NCBI GenBank assembly: GCA_023150895.1
Contig: JAKLJY010000001.1
Coordinates: 62,001 to 126,000, forward strand
From: Myxococcota bacterium
GTDB taxonomy: Bacteria > Myxococcota_A > Bradymonadia > UBA7976 > UBA1532
Reading direction: 5' to 3'
DNA: 64,000 nucleotides
Shown: piece after piece, positions 43,648 to 51,983 of the stretch
How positions within the stretch are numbered: position 1 is the stretch's first letter
Layout of the letters: each line of letters opens with the position of its first letter
Notes under the pieces: model-generated
Databases searched by the model: none
What the model was told of the DNA's origin: nothing
Seen by the model: only the letters and a program-made list of their open reading frames with translations
Position numbers and translations under genes: made by a program

Positions 43648-44685
43648 ATGCCCCAGTTCGCCCAGCGGACGTCCGAGACCCCTCGCGAAGTCCGGCCGGC
43701 CCCCCGAACGGCCGTCATCTTGAACGCCAATGCCAAGCGCGTGACCGAGCGAGTGCGGCGCGAGGTGGCCGACGTCGCCCCGCACGCCGACGTCTTCTAT
43801 ACGCAGAGCCTCGAAGAGGCCGCCTTCGTCACCCGCCGGGTGGCCGACAACGGCTACGAATACGTCTTCACGGGCGGGGGCGACGGCACCGTCGTCCACA
43901 CGATCGATCAGGTCTGCCGACGACTCGACGAGCTCGGACGCCCCTACCCGCACTTCGGTGTGCTCAAGCTCGGCACGGGCAACGGCGTCGCCGACTTCTT
44001 CGGCGCCGGCGACTTTCGACGCGATCTCGTCCGCGCCGAGGACGTCGGGCGCCGCGATCTTCACCTCATCGAGGTCGACGGCGGCACCCGCGCGCCCTTC
44101 TTCGGATTCGGTTGGGACGCCTACATTCTCAACAACTACGACCTCCTCAAGCGACAGGCGCAGCGCTTCGCCATCACGCGGGCCCTCTTCAAGTCCGTCG
44201 TCGGCTACCTCATCGCCGGCGTCGGCAAGAGCGTGCCCGAGTTCATCGTCAAACGTCCGAGCTGGAACATCCGCGTGACCAACGGCGACGCGATCGGTTT
44301 CCGGCTCGACCGTTCAGGCGACGTGATCGAGCGCTACGCGCCGGGGGCGCTCGTCTACGAAGGTCCGGCCCGCATGGGCTGCTTCGGGACGACGCCCTTC
44401 TACGGGTTCAAGTTCCGGATGATGCCCTTCGCCGATCGAACCCCGGGAATGTTCCATTTCCGGGTCATCGATCTGCCGCCGCTCGCGGCCGTCGCACAGT
44501 TGCCGCAGGCGTGGCAGGGACGGCTCGACCATCCCCGCCTCTTCGACTTCCAGCTCACTGGCTGCACCGTCGAGTTCGACCACGCTGCGCCCTTCCAGAT
44601 CGGCGGCGATGCCAAGGGCACCCGCGACCGCCTCGACGTCCGGCTGCACCCGCGCGGCATCCCCTGCCTCGCGTTCGATCGCTGA
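43648..44685 (+). CDS. Diacylglycerol/lipid kinase family protein
   Basis: 345 residues with the lipid-kinase catalytic motif YVFTGGGDGTVVHTIDQV and a later LGTGNGVADFFG, both standard for DAGK_cat proteins (diacylglycerol, sphingosine or related lipid kinases). The C-terminal half is the beta-sandwich of the YegS type, with FGFGWDAY and GGDAKGTRD. ATG 43648 was chosen because GGAGG (43634-43638) lies 9 bases upstream; the frame is open another 53 codons without lipid-kinase sequence. It stands alone and is divergent from the lpxB operon, so it may phosphorylate an envelope lipid, though the exact substrate is unknown. Confidence 0.9.
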   Translation: MPQFAQRTSETPREVRPAPRTAVILNANAKRVTERVRREVADVAPHADVFYTQSLEEAAFVTRRVADNGYEYVFTGGGDGTVVHTIDQVCRRLDELGRPYPHFGVLKLGTGNGVADFFGAGDFRRDLVRAEDVGRRDLHLIEVDGGTRAPFFGFGWDAYILNNYDLLKRQAQRFAITRALFKSVVGYLIAGVGKSVPEFIVKRPSWNIRVTNGDAIGFRLDRSGDVIERYAPGALVYEGPARMGCFGTTPFYGFKFRMMPFADRTPGMFHFRVIDLPPLAAVAQLPQAWQGRLDHPRLFDFQLTGCTVEFDHAAPFQIGGDAKGTRDRLDVRLHPRGIPCLAFDR

Positions 44686-44702
44686 GCCCGCCGGGGCCGC
44701 CC

Positions 44703-44731
44703 TTGTTCCGGCTCCTGGCCCGTGGTAGATA
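44703..44731 (+). promoter_or_regulatory. Possible promoter for the DUF507 gene
   Basis: TTGTTC (44703-44708), a 17-base spacer and TAGATA (44726-44731). The leader to ATG 44790 would be about 50 bases. Confidence 0.35.
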
Positions 44732-44789
44732 GCCCGCCGATTCTGCCCTCCTGCGCCAACGTACCGGACACACTGCAACGGACCCCCCC

Positions 44790-45308
44790 ATGCGCCTCGT
44801 CTCCTCGCGTATCTCCATCATCGTCCGTGAGATCGTCGACACGCTGCGTGAGCGTGAACTGATCGAGGTCCTGCCCGCGAACCTTCCGGAGGTCGAGCTC
44901 GACGTCGAGTCGGTCCTGAAGGAGTACGTCCGGACGGACCGCGCGCTGACCGACGAGGCCAAGGACCTCGCGGCGCAGCGCGGGCTCGACTACACCCAGC
45001 ACCAGAAGATCAAGCAGCAGCTCGCCGAGAAGCGTCGATTCGGGCTGCGCGACGAAGCCATTCCCTATCTCGCGAACCAGCTCATCGAGACGCTGCTCCA
45101 CACGGGCCACGTCGAGGAGATTTTTGCCGAGGACCACGAGCTTCGTGCGGCGATTGCCCCTGTCCTGAGGCGCCACATGAGCGCCAACGACCCCATCGAC
45201 GAAGAGGTCCGCAAGCGGATCAAGAACCTCCAGGAAGGGACGCAGGACTGGGAGATCCGCTACCAGCAGGAGCAGGAGCGGCTCCGTCGGCTGCGGGGCG
45301 AGGTCTGA
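44790..45308 (+). CDS. DUF507 family protein
   Basis: 172 residues, almost entirely charged helix, matching the DUF507 family: it opens MRLVSSRISIIVREIVD, has a second copy-like segment IPYLANQLIETLLHTGHVEEIF, and ends in the conserved DWEIRYQQEQERLRRLR. Family function is unknown; members are small soluble proteins found mainly in deltaproteobacteria and Aquificae. No strong ribosome site precedes the ATG. The last 89 bases are antisense to the 3' end of the RNase III gene. Confidence 0.88.
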   Translation: MRLVSSRISIIVREIVDTLRERELIEVLPANLPEVELDVESVLKEYVRTDRALTDEAKDLAAQRGLDYTQHQKIKQQLAEKRRFGLRDEAIPYLANQLIETLLHTGHVEEIFAEDHELRAAIAPVLRRHMSANDPIDEEVRKRIKNLQEGTQDWEIRYQQEQERLRRLRGEV

Positions 45309-45996
45309 CTCGACCGCCGCGCTCCAGAGCCTCCCAGGCGAGCGCGGCGGCGGCTCGTTCGGCCGCCTTCTTCGAACGCCCGACGGCGACGCAGCGAACG
45401 TCGTCGTCGACGACGACCTCGACCGTGAAGGCCTTCTCGTGATCGGGCCCCTCGGTCCCGAGCAGCCGGTAGGCCGGGGTCGTCTGGAGTGTCGCCTGGA
45501 CCCATTCCTGGAGTTGGGTCTTGTAGTCCGTCGCCGCGCCGTCGCCCTCCGCGATTCGGGGGGCCGTGTCGGATCGGATCACCGCGCGTGCGTTTTCGAG
45601 GCCGAGATCGAGGTAGACCGCCCCGATGACGGCCTCGTAGGCGTCGGCGAGCAGGGAGTCCTTCTCGCGACCCCCGGTGCGGGCCTCGCCCCGGCCGAGC
45701 CTGATCATCCCGCCGAGCCCTCGGGCCCGGGCCAGCTCCGCCAGGGAGCGGGCGTTGACCATGCTCGCCCGCAGGCGGCTCAGGCGCCCCTCCGTCGCCT
45801 CGGGGAACGACTCCATCAACGCCTCGGCCACCAGGAGCCCCACGACGGCGTCCCCGAGGAACTCCAGCCGTTCATTGTGCGCATCGGTGCCCGCCTCGTT
45901 GGCGTGACTCTTGTGCGTCAAGGCCTGCGGAAGACGCCCCACCTGACCTTCGGGGTACCCGAGGCCCTTCGCCAGCGATGCCATGCGGTCGTTCAC
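45220..45996 (-). CDS. rnc: Ribonuclease III
   Basis: 258-residue double-strand-specific endonuclease for rRNA processing and mRNA turnover. The nuclease signature ERLEFLGDAVVGLLVAEAL and the metal-binding DAYEAVIGAVYLD are intact. The dsRNA-binding domain runs from DYKTQLQEWVQ to AAERAAAALAWEAL, with an extra 30-residue Pro/Ala/Gly tail that is not part of the fold. The GTG at 45996 overlaps the mnmA stop as GTGA. The 3' end overlaps the convergent DUF507 gene by 89 bases. Confidence 0.95.
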   Translation of the reverse strand: MNDRMASLAKGLGYPEGQVGRLPQALTHKSHANEAGTDAHNERLEFLGDAVVGLLVAEALMESFPEATEGRLSRLRASMVNARSLAELARARGLGGMIRLGRGEARTGGREKDSLLADAYEAVIGAVYLDLGLENARAVIRSDTAPRIAEGDGAATDYKTQLQEWVQATLQTTPAYRLLGTEGPDHEKAFTVEVVVDDDVRCVAVGRSKKAAERAAAALAWEALERGGRVRPRPAADGAAPAPAGSGSPSPASLPGGS

Positions 45997-47120
45997 GGCG
46001 CGGAGGATGACCCAGCCAAGGGTCCGCTGTCGATGGGAAGCGCGCGCTCGATCCAGCCGCCACCGAGGACCTCCGCACCGTCGTAGAAAACGACGGCTTG
46101 CCCCGGCGTGACCGCACGCACCGGGTCGTGGAAACGCAGCACCGCCCCGCCCTCATCGGCCACGACCGTGGCGTCGGCGCCGGCGTGTCGGTAGCGGATC
46201 CGGGCCGAAACCGCCCGGGGCCCCCGCGGTGGCCCGTCACCCAGCCAGTTGACGTCACGCGCCACCAGCCCGCCCGCGGCGAGGTCGGCCGCCCGGCCCA
46301 CGCGAACCGCGCGCTGCTCGGCATCGACGCCCAACACGTACAGCGGCTCGCCGCGCGATACGCCGAGTCCCTTGCGCTGCCCCACCGTGAAGTGGTGCAC
46401 CCCGGCATGGCGTCCGAGGACCTCACCGGTCTCGTCGACGATGGGGCCGGGTCCCGGTGCGCTTTCGCCCGTCGCCGCGAGAAGCGACTCGACGACCCGG
46501 GCGTAGTCGCCCCCCGGGACGAAACAGATGTCCTCGCTGTCCGGCTTGTCGGCCACGGGCAGACCCAGCCGCCGGGCGTGGGCGCGCACTGCCGGCTTGT
46601 CCATGTCGCCGAGCGGAAACCGCAGGGCTCGCAGCGCGTCGCGCTGAATGCCGAAGAGGAAATACGACTGGTCCTTGCGGGCATCGACGGCGGCCCCGAG
46701 GCGCGGGTGCCCGTCGGCATCGGTCCAGGTGCGAGCATAGTGGCCGGTCACGAGGAGCTCGGCGCCCAGGGCACGCGCGCGGTTGAGCAGGGCGGCAAAC
46801 TTCAGGTGATCGTTGCAAAGGACGCACGGATTGGGCGTCTGGCCCCGGAGGTAGGCGCGCGCGAAGGGCTCCATCACGGCCCGGCGGAAGGCGTCGCGAT
46901 AGTCGACCGTGTAGTGCGGGATGCCGAGCAGGTCGCAGACGCCGCGCGCATCGTGCACGTCGTCGGGAGAACAGCACGAGGCCGCCCGCCCGGCCCGCTC
47001 CTCTTCGGTCGTGTCACGCAGTTTCATCGTCAGGCCGATGACCTCGTGTCCGGTCTCCATCATCAACCCGGCGGCCACCGACGAATCGACCCCGCCGCTC
47101 ATTGCCACGACCACACGCAT
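45993..47120 (-). CDS. mnmA: tRNA-specific 2-thiouridylase MnmA
   Basis: 375-residue enzyme that thiolates uridine 34 of Lys, Glu and Gln tRNAs using ATP and a persulfide. The PP-loop AMSGGVDSSVA starts at residue 7. The catalytic Cys pair lies in NPCVLCN and SEDICF, and FTVGQRKGLG belongs to the central domain. ATG 47120 has AGGAG 8 bases upstream; a much longer open frame upstream has no homology. The cysteine desulfurase gene 23 bases upstream would supply the sulfur. The stop overlaps the rnc start. Confidence 0.96.
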   Translation of the reverse strand: MRVVVAMSGGVDSSVAAGLMMETGHEVIGLTMKLRDTTEEERAGRAASCCSPDDVHDARGVCDLLGIPHYTVDYRDAFRRAVMEPFARAYLRGQTPNPCVLCNDHLKFAALLNRARALGAELLVTGHYARTWTDADGHPRLGAAVDARKDQSYFLFGIQRDALRALRFPLGDMDKPAVRAHARRLGLPVADKPDSEDICFVPGGDYARVVESLLAATGESAPGPGPIVDETGEVLGRHAGVHHFTVGQRKGLGVSRGEPLYVLGVDAEQRAVRVGRAADLAAGGLVARDVNWLGDGPPRGPRAVSARIRYRHAGADATVVADEGGAVLRFHDPVRAVTPGQAVVFYDGAEVLGGGWIERALPIDSGPLAGSSSAP

Positions 47121-47143
47121 CGACCGATCTCCTGATCTCGGGG

Positions 47144-48268
47144 TCAGCCCGGCTCCGTCAGCCCGGCCGAGTGGATCCGCGCGAGGAGCGCGGGCAGCAC
47201 GTCGATGAAAGACGCGACATCGGCCTCTTCGGTCTCGGGTCCGAGCGACAGTCGGACGGCGCCGCGCGCCTCGCCCGGGTCGAGTCCGAGCGCGAGCAGC
47301 ACCGGAGAGGGCTCGAGGCCTCCACTCGCGCACGCCGCGCCGCTCGAGAGGCAGAAGCCCTCGAGATCGAGGGCGGCGAGGAGGACGTCGCCGGGAATCC
47401 CGGGGATCCGGAACGAGAGCGTGTTCGGCAGTCGGTCCTGGGGATCCCCGTGGAACACGATCCCGGGTGCGCAGCACCGAAGCCCCATTTCCGCCGCCTC
47501 CCGCAGGGCGAGGACGCGGGGCATCGCGGCCAGCCGGGCCCCGAGCCGGTCCGCCGCGACACCGAACCCGATGGCGCCGGCGACGTTTTCCGTGCCGCCC
47601 CGGCGCCCCCGCTCTTGCGGCCCGCCCCGCAGAACCGGCCGCAGACACAGGCCCGGCCGGACCCAGAGCGCCCCGATGCCAGCCGGTCCCCCGACCTTGT
47701 GCCCGCTCACGACCACAATCGACGCGCCGAGGCGCTCCACGTCGAGCGGTCGACGCCCGAAGAGCTGGACCGCGTCGACGATCAGCGGCACGGCCCCGAT
47801 CGCCGCCGCGATGGCCGAAACGGGATACACGTTGCCGAGCTCGTTCTGGGCGGCCATGACGGCGACGAACGCCGTCTCCGGACGGCACCGGGCAACGACG
47901 TCCTTGACCCGGACCCGCCCCAACCCGTCGACGGGCACGGTCTCGACGGTGAGTTCGGCCGCCCGGCAGGCACCGAAAACGGCGGGGTGCTCGACGGCGG
48001 AGAGCAACACGTGGGCACCGGGCGCGGCCAACCCGGCGACCGCCAGGTGCAGCGCCTCCGTTGCGCCCGAGGTGAAGACGACCTCTCCCGGAGTCGCCCC
48101 GAGCGCGGTGGCGACCTGACGCCGCGCCCGCTCGAGGGCCGCACGGGCGCGCCGACCCGCCGTGTGCACGCTGCTCGGGTTGCCGACGCCTTCGAGGAGC
48201 CATCGGGCGGCGGCGGCCGCCGCTTCCCTGTCGGGCAGAGCACTGGCGTTGTGGTCGAGGTACGGCAT
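47144..48268 (-). CDS. Cysteine desulfurase, IscS/NifS family
   Basis: 374-residue PLP enzyme that takes sulfur from cysteine as an enzyme-bound persulfide. PLP Lys in VSGHKVGGPAGIG, GNPSSVH, the substrate-binding RGGTENVAG, and the mobile-loop catalytic Cys in LSSGAACASGG are present. The N-terminus YLDHNASALP differs slightly from the usual DNAATTP. No IscU or IscA gene is near; it lies 23 bases before mnmA, so tRNA thiolation is its likely main partner. ATG 48268 has no clear ribosome site; a palindrome is found 7 bases upstream. Confidence 0.94.
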   Translation of the reverse strand: MPYLDHNASALPDREAAAAAARWLLEGVGNPSSVHTAGRRARAALERARRQVATALGATPGEVVFTSGATEALHLAVAGLAAPGAHVLLSAVEHPAVFGACRAAELTVETVPVDGLGRVRVKDVVARCRPETAFVAVMAAQNELGNVYPVSAIAAAIGAVPLIVDAVQLFGRRPLDVERLGASIVVVSGHKVGGPAGIGALWVRPGLCLRPVLRGGPQERGRRGGTENVAGAIGFGVAADRLGARLAAMPRVLALREAAEMGLRCCAPGIVFHGDPQDRLPNTLSFRIPGIPGDVLLAALDLEGFCLSSGAACASGGLEPSPVLLALGLDPGEARGAVRLSLGPETEEADVASFIDVLPALLARIHSAGLTEPG

Positions 48269-48274
48269 CGGAGA

Positions 48275-48287
48275 GCGATTGAATCGC
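48275..48287. promoter_or_regulatory. 13-base interrupted palindrome before the cysteine desulfurase gene
   Basis: GCGATT and AATCGC flank one base, immediately upstream of the start codon at 48268. A TTGACG (minus strand, 48309-48304) that overlaps the preceding gene's stop could be the -35 element, though no good -10 is seen. Possible operator. Confidence 0.3.
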
Positions 48288-48305
48288 AGGTGTCCGGCGC
48301 GGGCG

Positions 48306-49499
48306 TCAAGCGACCGCGGGGCGTACCGGGATTCGCAGGCAGATCCGCGCGCCCCGCCCGGGCGCCTGGCCGATCAGGAGCATCCCGCCGTGCAAGCGTG
48401 CGGTGCGATCCGCGATGGCCAGCCCGAGCCCCGCCCCCCCTTGCGCTCGGGTCACGCTGCCGTCCATCTGATAGAACGGCTGCACCACCCTTTCGCGCTG
48501 CTCCGCTGGAATGCCCGGCCCCTCGTCGAGGACCGCGAACTCGACCTGCGGCTCCGCCGAGGGACCGACCAGGGCGACCTCCACGCGGACGACACCGCCC
48601 TCGGGACCGAACTTCACGGCGTTCTCGATGACATGACGAAGCGCCTCACGGACCTTGTCTTCATCCGCCCAGATCGGCTCGGCGCCCGTAACGACGTGCT
48701 CGAGACGGACGCCTCGCGCGGTCGCGAGCGGAGTGGCTGCGGCGATGGCCGCCCGGGTCACCGTGTCCGGTTGAACGAAGCCGCAATCGAGTGTCACGTT
48801 CCCCGTCGCGAAACGGGTCGCCTCGAGGAGGTTTCTGATCTGGCCGCCGAGGCGACCGAGCGAGCCTTCCATCGCGGCGAGCGCGCGACGCTGCCCCTCC
48901 GCCAACGGGCCGAGATCGCCGTTCACGAGCATCCGGAGATAGCCCTGAAGCGGTGTCATCGGGGTCGCGAGCTCATGGCTGACGTTTCGGAGGACCTCCA
49001 TCTTGAGCCGGTCGACCTCGCGCAGGCGGTCATTCGCGGCCGTGAGTTCGCGGACCTTCGCTTCGAGGCGATCCACCGTTCGCCGGCTGTGCGCCTCGAG
49101 ATGCGCGGCCCGCTCCGCTTCCGGTATCCGCTCGCGCTCGCCGCGCAGAAACCCGCGCAGCGTCTCGACGAACGTCGTGGCCTGGATGGGTTTGAGCAGG
49201 AAACCGTCGAAACCGAGCGCGAGGGCCCGCGTCCGGTCGCCTTCGGCCGTGACCGCCACGATGGGGACGTTCGTCAGGCGGCTCGTCCCTTTGAGCTTGG
49301 TTACGACCTCGTAGCCGTCGAGCCCGGGCAGATTGATGTCGACGAGGATGAGATCGGGATCGACGGAGGCCGCGACGGCCACGCCCTCGAGTCCGTCGCA
49401 GGCGTCCACGACGACAATCCCCTGCGCCTCGAGGAGCTTGCGGACGAGGAGCCGGTTCTCGCGGCGATCCTCGATATGCAGCACCCGAAGCGTGTTCAT
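48306..49499 (-). CDS. Receiver-histidine kinase hybrid
   Basis: 397 residues without membrane helices. N-terminal receiver: acidic IED at 9-11, phospho-acceptor Asp54 in LILVDINLPG, Lys in FLLKPI. A short coiled linker follows. The HisKA domain has His175 in RNVSHELATPMTPLQGYL, and the HATPase_c domain has the N box (ENAVKFGPEG), DEGPGIP and GGAGLGLAI. It is a cytoplasmic kinase switched by phosphorylation of its own receiver. The ATG at 49499 overlaps the CCA transferase stop as ATGA, an unusual partner. The double-receiver gene at 50847 is a plausible output. Confidence 0.92.
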   Translation of the reverse strand: MNTLRVLHIEDRRENRLLVRKLLEAQGIVVVDACDGLEGVAVAASVDPDLILVDINLPGLDGYEVVTKLKGTSRLTNVPIVAVTAEGDRTRALALGFDGFLLKPIQATTFVETLRGFLRGERERIPEAERAAHLEAHSRRTVDRLEAKVRELTAANDRLREVDRLKMEVLRNVSHELATPMTPLQGYLRMLVNGDLGPLAEGQRRALAAMEGSLGRLGGQIRNLLEATRFATGNVTLDCGFVQPDTVTRAAIAAATPLATARGVRLEHVVTGAEPIWADEDKVREALRHVIENAVKFGPEGGVVRVEVALVGPSAEPQVEFAVLDEGPGIPAEQRERVVQPFYQMDGSVTRAQGGAGLGLAIADRTARLHGGMLLIGQAPGRGARICLRIPVRPAVA

Positions 49500-50818
49500 C
49501 GTCCGTCGTCCTCCCCCGATTGTGCGCCCCTCCGCACCGAGGGCGCCGATCCCGCGCTGGCGACAACCTCGGCGTACACCGCCGGGAGCCACGCCGCCAG
49601 CGTCTCGGGCGTGTTGCCCGTCGGCGTCTGCCAGACCCGCACGAGGAGCGCCTCGAGCACGCGACCGATGACGGGCGACGGCGGCACGCCGAGCAAGCCC
49701 ATGACGGCTCGACCATCCAACGCGAGGTCACGAACGGTGTGCGGGCCGACATCCGCCCCAGCCGCCTCGATTCGCCCCCGCAACGCCGCCCAGCCCGGGG
49801 TCTCGAGCGCCGCATGAAAGGCCAGCGTGTCGGCGAGGCGATCGGGGCCGATGGTGGCGACCAGACGTCGCAACGCCACGGGCTCCGTGGCCGCGCCCGG
49901 CTCCAGTGAAGACGTCCGGAGCATGGCCGTCGCGGCGCCGGCCAGACGGGTGGCAAACCGCAGGCCCTCGAGCGCTGCCGGCGCCGCCTCGCCGAGCGGC
50001 GAGACCAAGAGCGCCAGGCGCACGGCGAGCGATGGCCCTGCCCGGTCGAGCGCGCGACAGGTTCCAGCCAGCGACGCCAGCGGAAACGAAGGGAGAAAAG
50101 CAGTCAGCAGGCCCGATGTCCCGAGGCGCTCGACGCCCCAACCGGCGCGCGACGAGGTCAGAATCTTGGACAGCTCCACCTGGATGCGCTCCGCGCTGAC
50201 CCGACGAAAGACATCGAGTGAAAGCGGGATGGCCGACCAGGTTTCGGTTTCGATCTCGAGGTCGAGGACCGCCGCGAACCGGACGGCACGCAGCGCCCTC
50301 AACCCGTCCTCCCGAAATCGGTCGACCGGCCGACCCACCGCACGCACGGCGCGGGCCGCGAGATCGTCCCGCCCGCCGTGAAGGTCCACGAGCAGGTCGC
50401 GGCGCGGATCCCAGGCGATCGCGTTCATCGTGAAATCACGCCGCGCAAGGTCTTCGGCCAGCTCTGCGGTGAACGCCACGCCATCCGGGCGACGTCCGTC
50501 CGAGTATCCGAGCTCGACGCGATAGGTCGTTACTTCGATCGGGAGGCCCTCGGAAACCACGGTCACCGTCCCGTGGGCGAGGCCGGTCGGGACGACGTGC
50601 GGAAAGAGGGCGACCACCGCCTCCGGTCGCGCGTTCGTCGTGACGTCCCAATCGCCGGCCGGACGCCCGAGCAAGCGGTCCCGCACGCAACCGCCGACGA
50701 AAAAGGCCTCGAAGCCGGCGCCCTGTAGTCGGTCGAGCACCGCAAGCGCGGGCGCCGGCGGCACGGCGGGCGACGACTCTCCGTGCGGGTCGTTCGCCTC
50801 GCGGCCCGAGGGCGTCAT
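49496..50818 (-). CDS. tRNA nucleotidyltransferase (CCA-adding enzyme)
   Basis: 440-residue class II nucleotidyltransferase that builds or repairs the 3' CCA of tRNA. Motifs: AFFVGGCVRDRLLGR, the metal-binding DWD of GDWDVTTNARPE, and RRDFTMNAIAWD, followed by the helical neck and tail. The tRNA-Leu in this window lacks an encoded CCA, so the enzyme should be essential here. A poly(A) polymerase role cannot be excluded by sequence alone. Start ATG 50818. It is co-transcribed with the hybrid histidine kinase through ATGA overlap. Confidence 0.92.
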   Translation of the reverse strand: MTPSGREANDPHGESSPAVPPAPALAVLDRLQGAGFEAFFVGGCVRDRLLGRPAGDWDVTTNARPEAVVALFPHVVPTGLAHGTVTVVSEGLPIEVTTYRVELGYSDGRRPDGVAFTAELAEDLARRDFTMNAIAWDPRRDLLVDLHGGRDDLAARAVRAVGRPVDRFREDGLRALRAVRFAAVLDLEIETETWSAIPLSLDVFRRVSAERIQVELSKILTSSRAGWGVERLGTSGLLTAFLPSFPLASLAGTCRALDRAGPSLAVRLALLVSPLGEAAPAALEGLRFATRLAGAATAMLRTSSLEPGAATEPVALRRLVATIGPDRLADTLAFHAALETPGWAALRGRIEAAGADVGPHTVRDLALDGRAVMGLLGVPPSPVIGRVLEALLVRVWQTPTGNTPETLAAWLPAVYAEVVASAGSAPSVRRGAQSGEDDGR

Positions 50819-50846
50819 CGGGGGCGCCCCGGCTGGAAAGTGTCCC

Positions 50847-51854
50847 TCATGGCGTTTCCCGCTCCAGGGTCTTGAGCTTGTTCTTCAGCAGGCGATACCG
50901 CGCGAAGAAGTCCGCGTTCTTGGCCTGATAGGCTCGGAACCACGCCGCCTTTCGGCGTTCGGTTTCGAGCGCGTCCCGAACTTCGAGGACCTTGCCGAGC
51001 ACCTCGTCGAGGTCGTGGAACGGCTTCTGGAGATACCCGACGACCCCCTCCCGGATCGCGGCCACGGCCGAGTCGAGCGTCGCGTATCCCGTCATCAGTG
51101 CAACCGCCGTCGTCGGGCGATGCTCGTGAATCCACGCGGCCAGCGCGACGCCATCATCGTCGCCGAGCTGAACGTCGGTCAGGACGAGGTCGTAGACCGA
51201 CTGCCCGAGCGCTTCGCGCGCTTCCCGACCCGTGGTCACCCCCTGAACGTCGACGCCGGATTGAGACCGCAACAGCGCCTCGAGCACGGCGACGATGGAG
51301 ATGTCGTCGTCGACGACGAGCACCCGGAACCCCGCCTCCGCGGCCGCCTCGCCCGTCATGCGGGCCAACAGCGCGGAGTTTTCTCGCTCGAGGTCGACCA
51401 TCGTCTCCAGGAAGCGGTCGTTGAGCCCGGCGATCTCGCGAAGCAGGCGCTCGGACTCCTGCTGGTGCGCGCGACGTCTCATCGCCCGCCGGAGGGTGTT
51501 GCGCAGGTGCGTGGCCGAATCCCGGTGTTTGACGCAGACGTCATCCGCACCCGCGCGAACCGCCTGCACGATGGCAGAGGCGGACGGGGTGTCCGTGCAG
51601 ATCACCACCGGCAACGCCGCCCGCTCGCGACGCGCCTGCCGAAGGAGCGTCAGACCATCCATCCCCGTGCCGCCCAACACGAGCTCGGTCACCAGGGCTG
51701 CAGGTGCGCCTTGGCGGATGAAGGCCAGGGCGTCTTCACCGGACGACATCCCCCGGACGGCGAACCCCGCGGGCCCGAAGAGGCTCTCGAACGCCGGCAC
51801 CATGCGCGGATCCGGGTCGACGACGAGAATAACGGGAGCGGGACGAGCGGTCAC
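50847..51854 (-). CDS. Double-receiver response regulator with a pseudo-receiver
   Basis: 335 residues. The first receiver (residues 8-120) keeps the acidic pocket (DPD), Thr and Lys109 but has Glu57 where Asp accepts phosphate (ALVTELVL), so it cannot be phosphorylated and may mimic the active state. A coiled helix (125-170) leads to a second, canonical receiver (Asp182-184, Asp227 in LVLTDVQL, and the Lys of LQKPF). The tail is a basic coiled coil. No output domain. The start is GTG 51854; the frame runs much further up without homology. It precedes the CCA transferase/kinase pair by 28 bases and may belong to the same unit. Confidence 0.9.
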   Translation of the reverse strand: MTARPAPVILVVDPDPRMVPAFESLFGPAGFAVRGMSSGEDALAFIRQGAPAALVTELVLGGTGMDGLTLLRQARRERAALPVVICTDTPSASAIVQAVRAGADDVCVKHRDSATHLRNTLRRAMRRRAHQQESERLLREIAGLNDRFLETMVDLERENSALLARMTGEAAAEAGFRVLVVDDDISIVAVLEALLRSQSGVDVQGVTTGREAREALGQSVYDLVLTDVQLGDDDGVALAAWIHEHRPTTAVALMTGYATLDSAVAAIREGVVGYLQKPFHDLDEVLGKVLEVRDALETERRKAAWFRAYQAKNADFFARYRLLKNKLKTLERETP

Positions 51855-51914
51855 GGCTCGGCATGATAGGCGCCCGATGCTCGACCTGCCAGACGTCGCT
51901 GCCAAAGGAGCACG

Positions 51915-51983
51915 ATGGCACCTTGCGGAGCCTTGACGGCGCACACGCGCCGTCGCGAAATGGGCGCATGCCGAGACCGTTGA
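51915..51983 (+). CDS. Possible 22-residue leader peptide overlapping the next gene
   Basis: A short frame beginning ATG at 51915 with an excellent AGGAG five bases upstream reads MAPCGALTAHTRRREMGACR and ends at TGA 51983, 16 bases inside the lipoprotein gene in another frame. The lipoprotein start (51968) has no ribosome site of its own, so ribosomes from this peptide could be what start it. A hairpin (51936-51953) lies within the frame. Whether it is translated is unknown. Confidence 0.35.
   Translation: MAPCGALTAHTRRREMGACRDR
51936..51953 (+). promoter_or_regulatory. Stem-loop inside the leader frame
   Basis: ACGGCGC and GCGCCGT enclose the loop ACAC, a perfect 7-base stem 14 bases before the lipoprotein start codon. 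It could hold back ribosomes until the leader frame is translated. Confidence 0.4.

Noticed and set aside
47121-48203. Long upstream extension of the mnmA frame
   Set aside because: It is antisense to a well-supported cysteine desulfurase; MnmA homology starts exactly at 47120 with a ribosome site.
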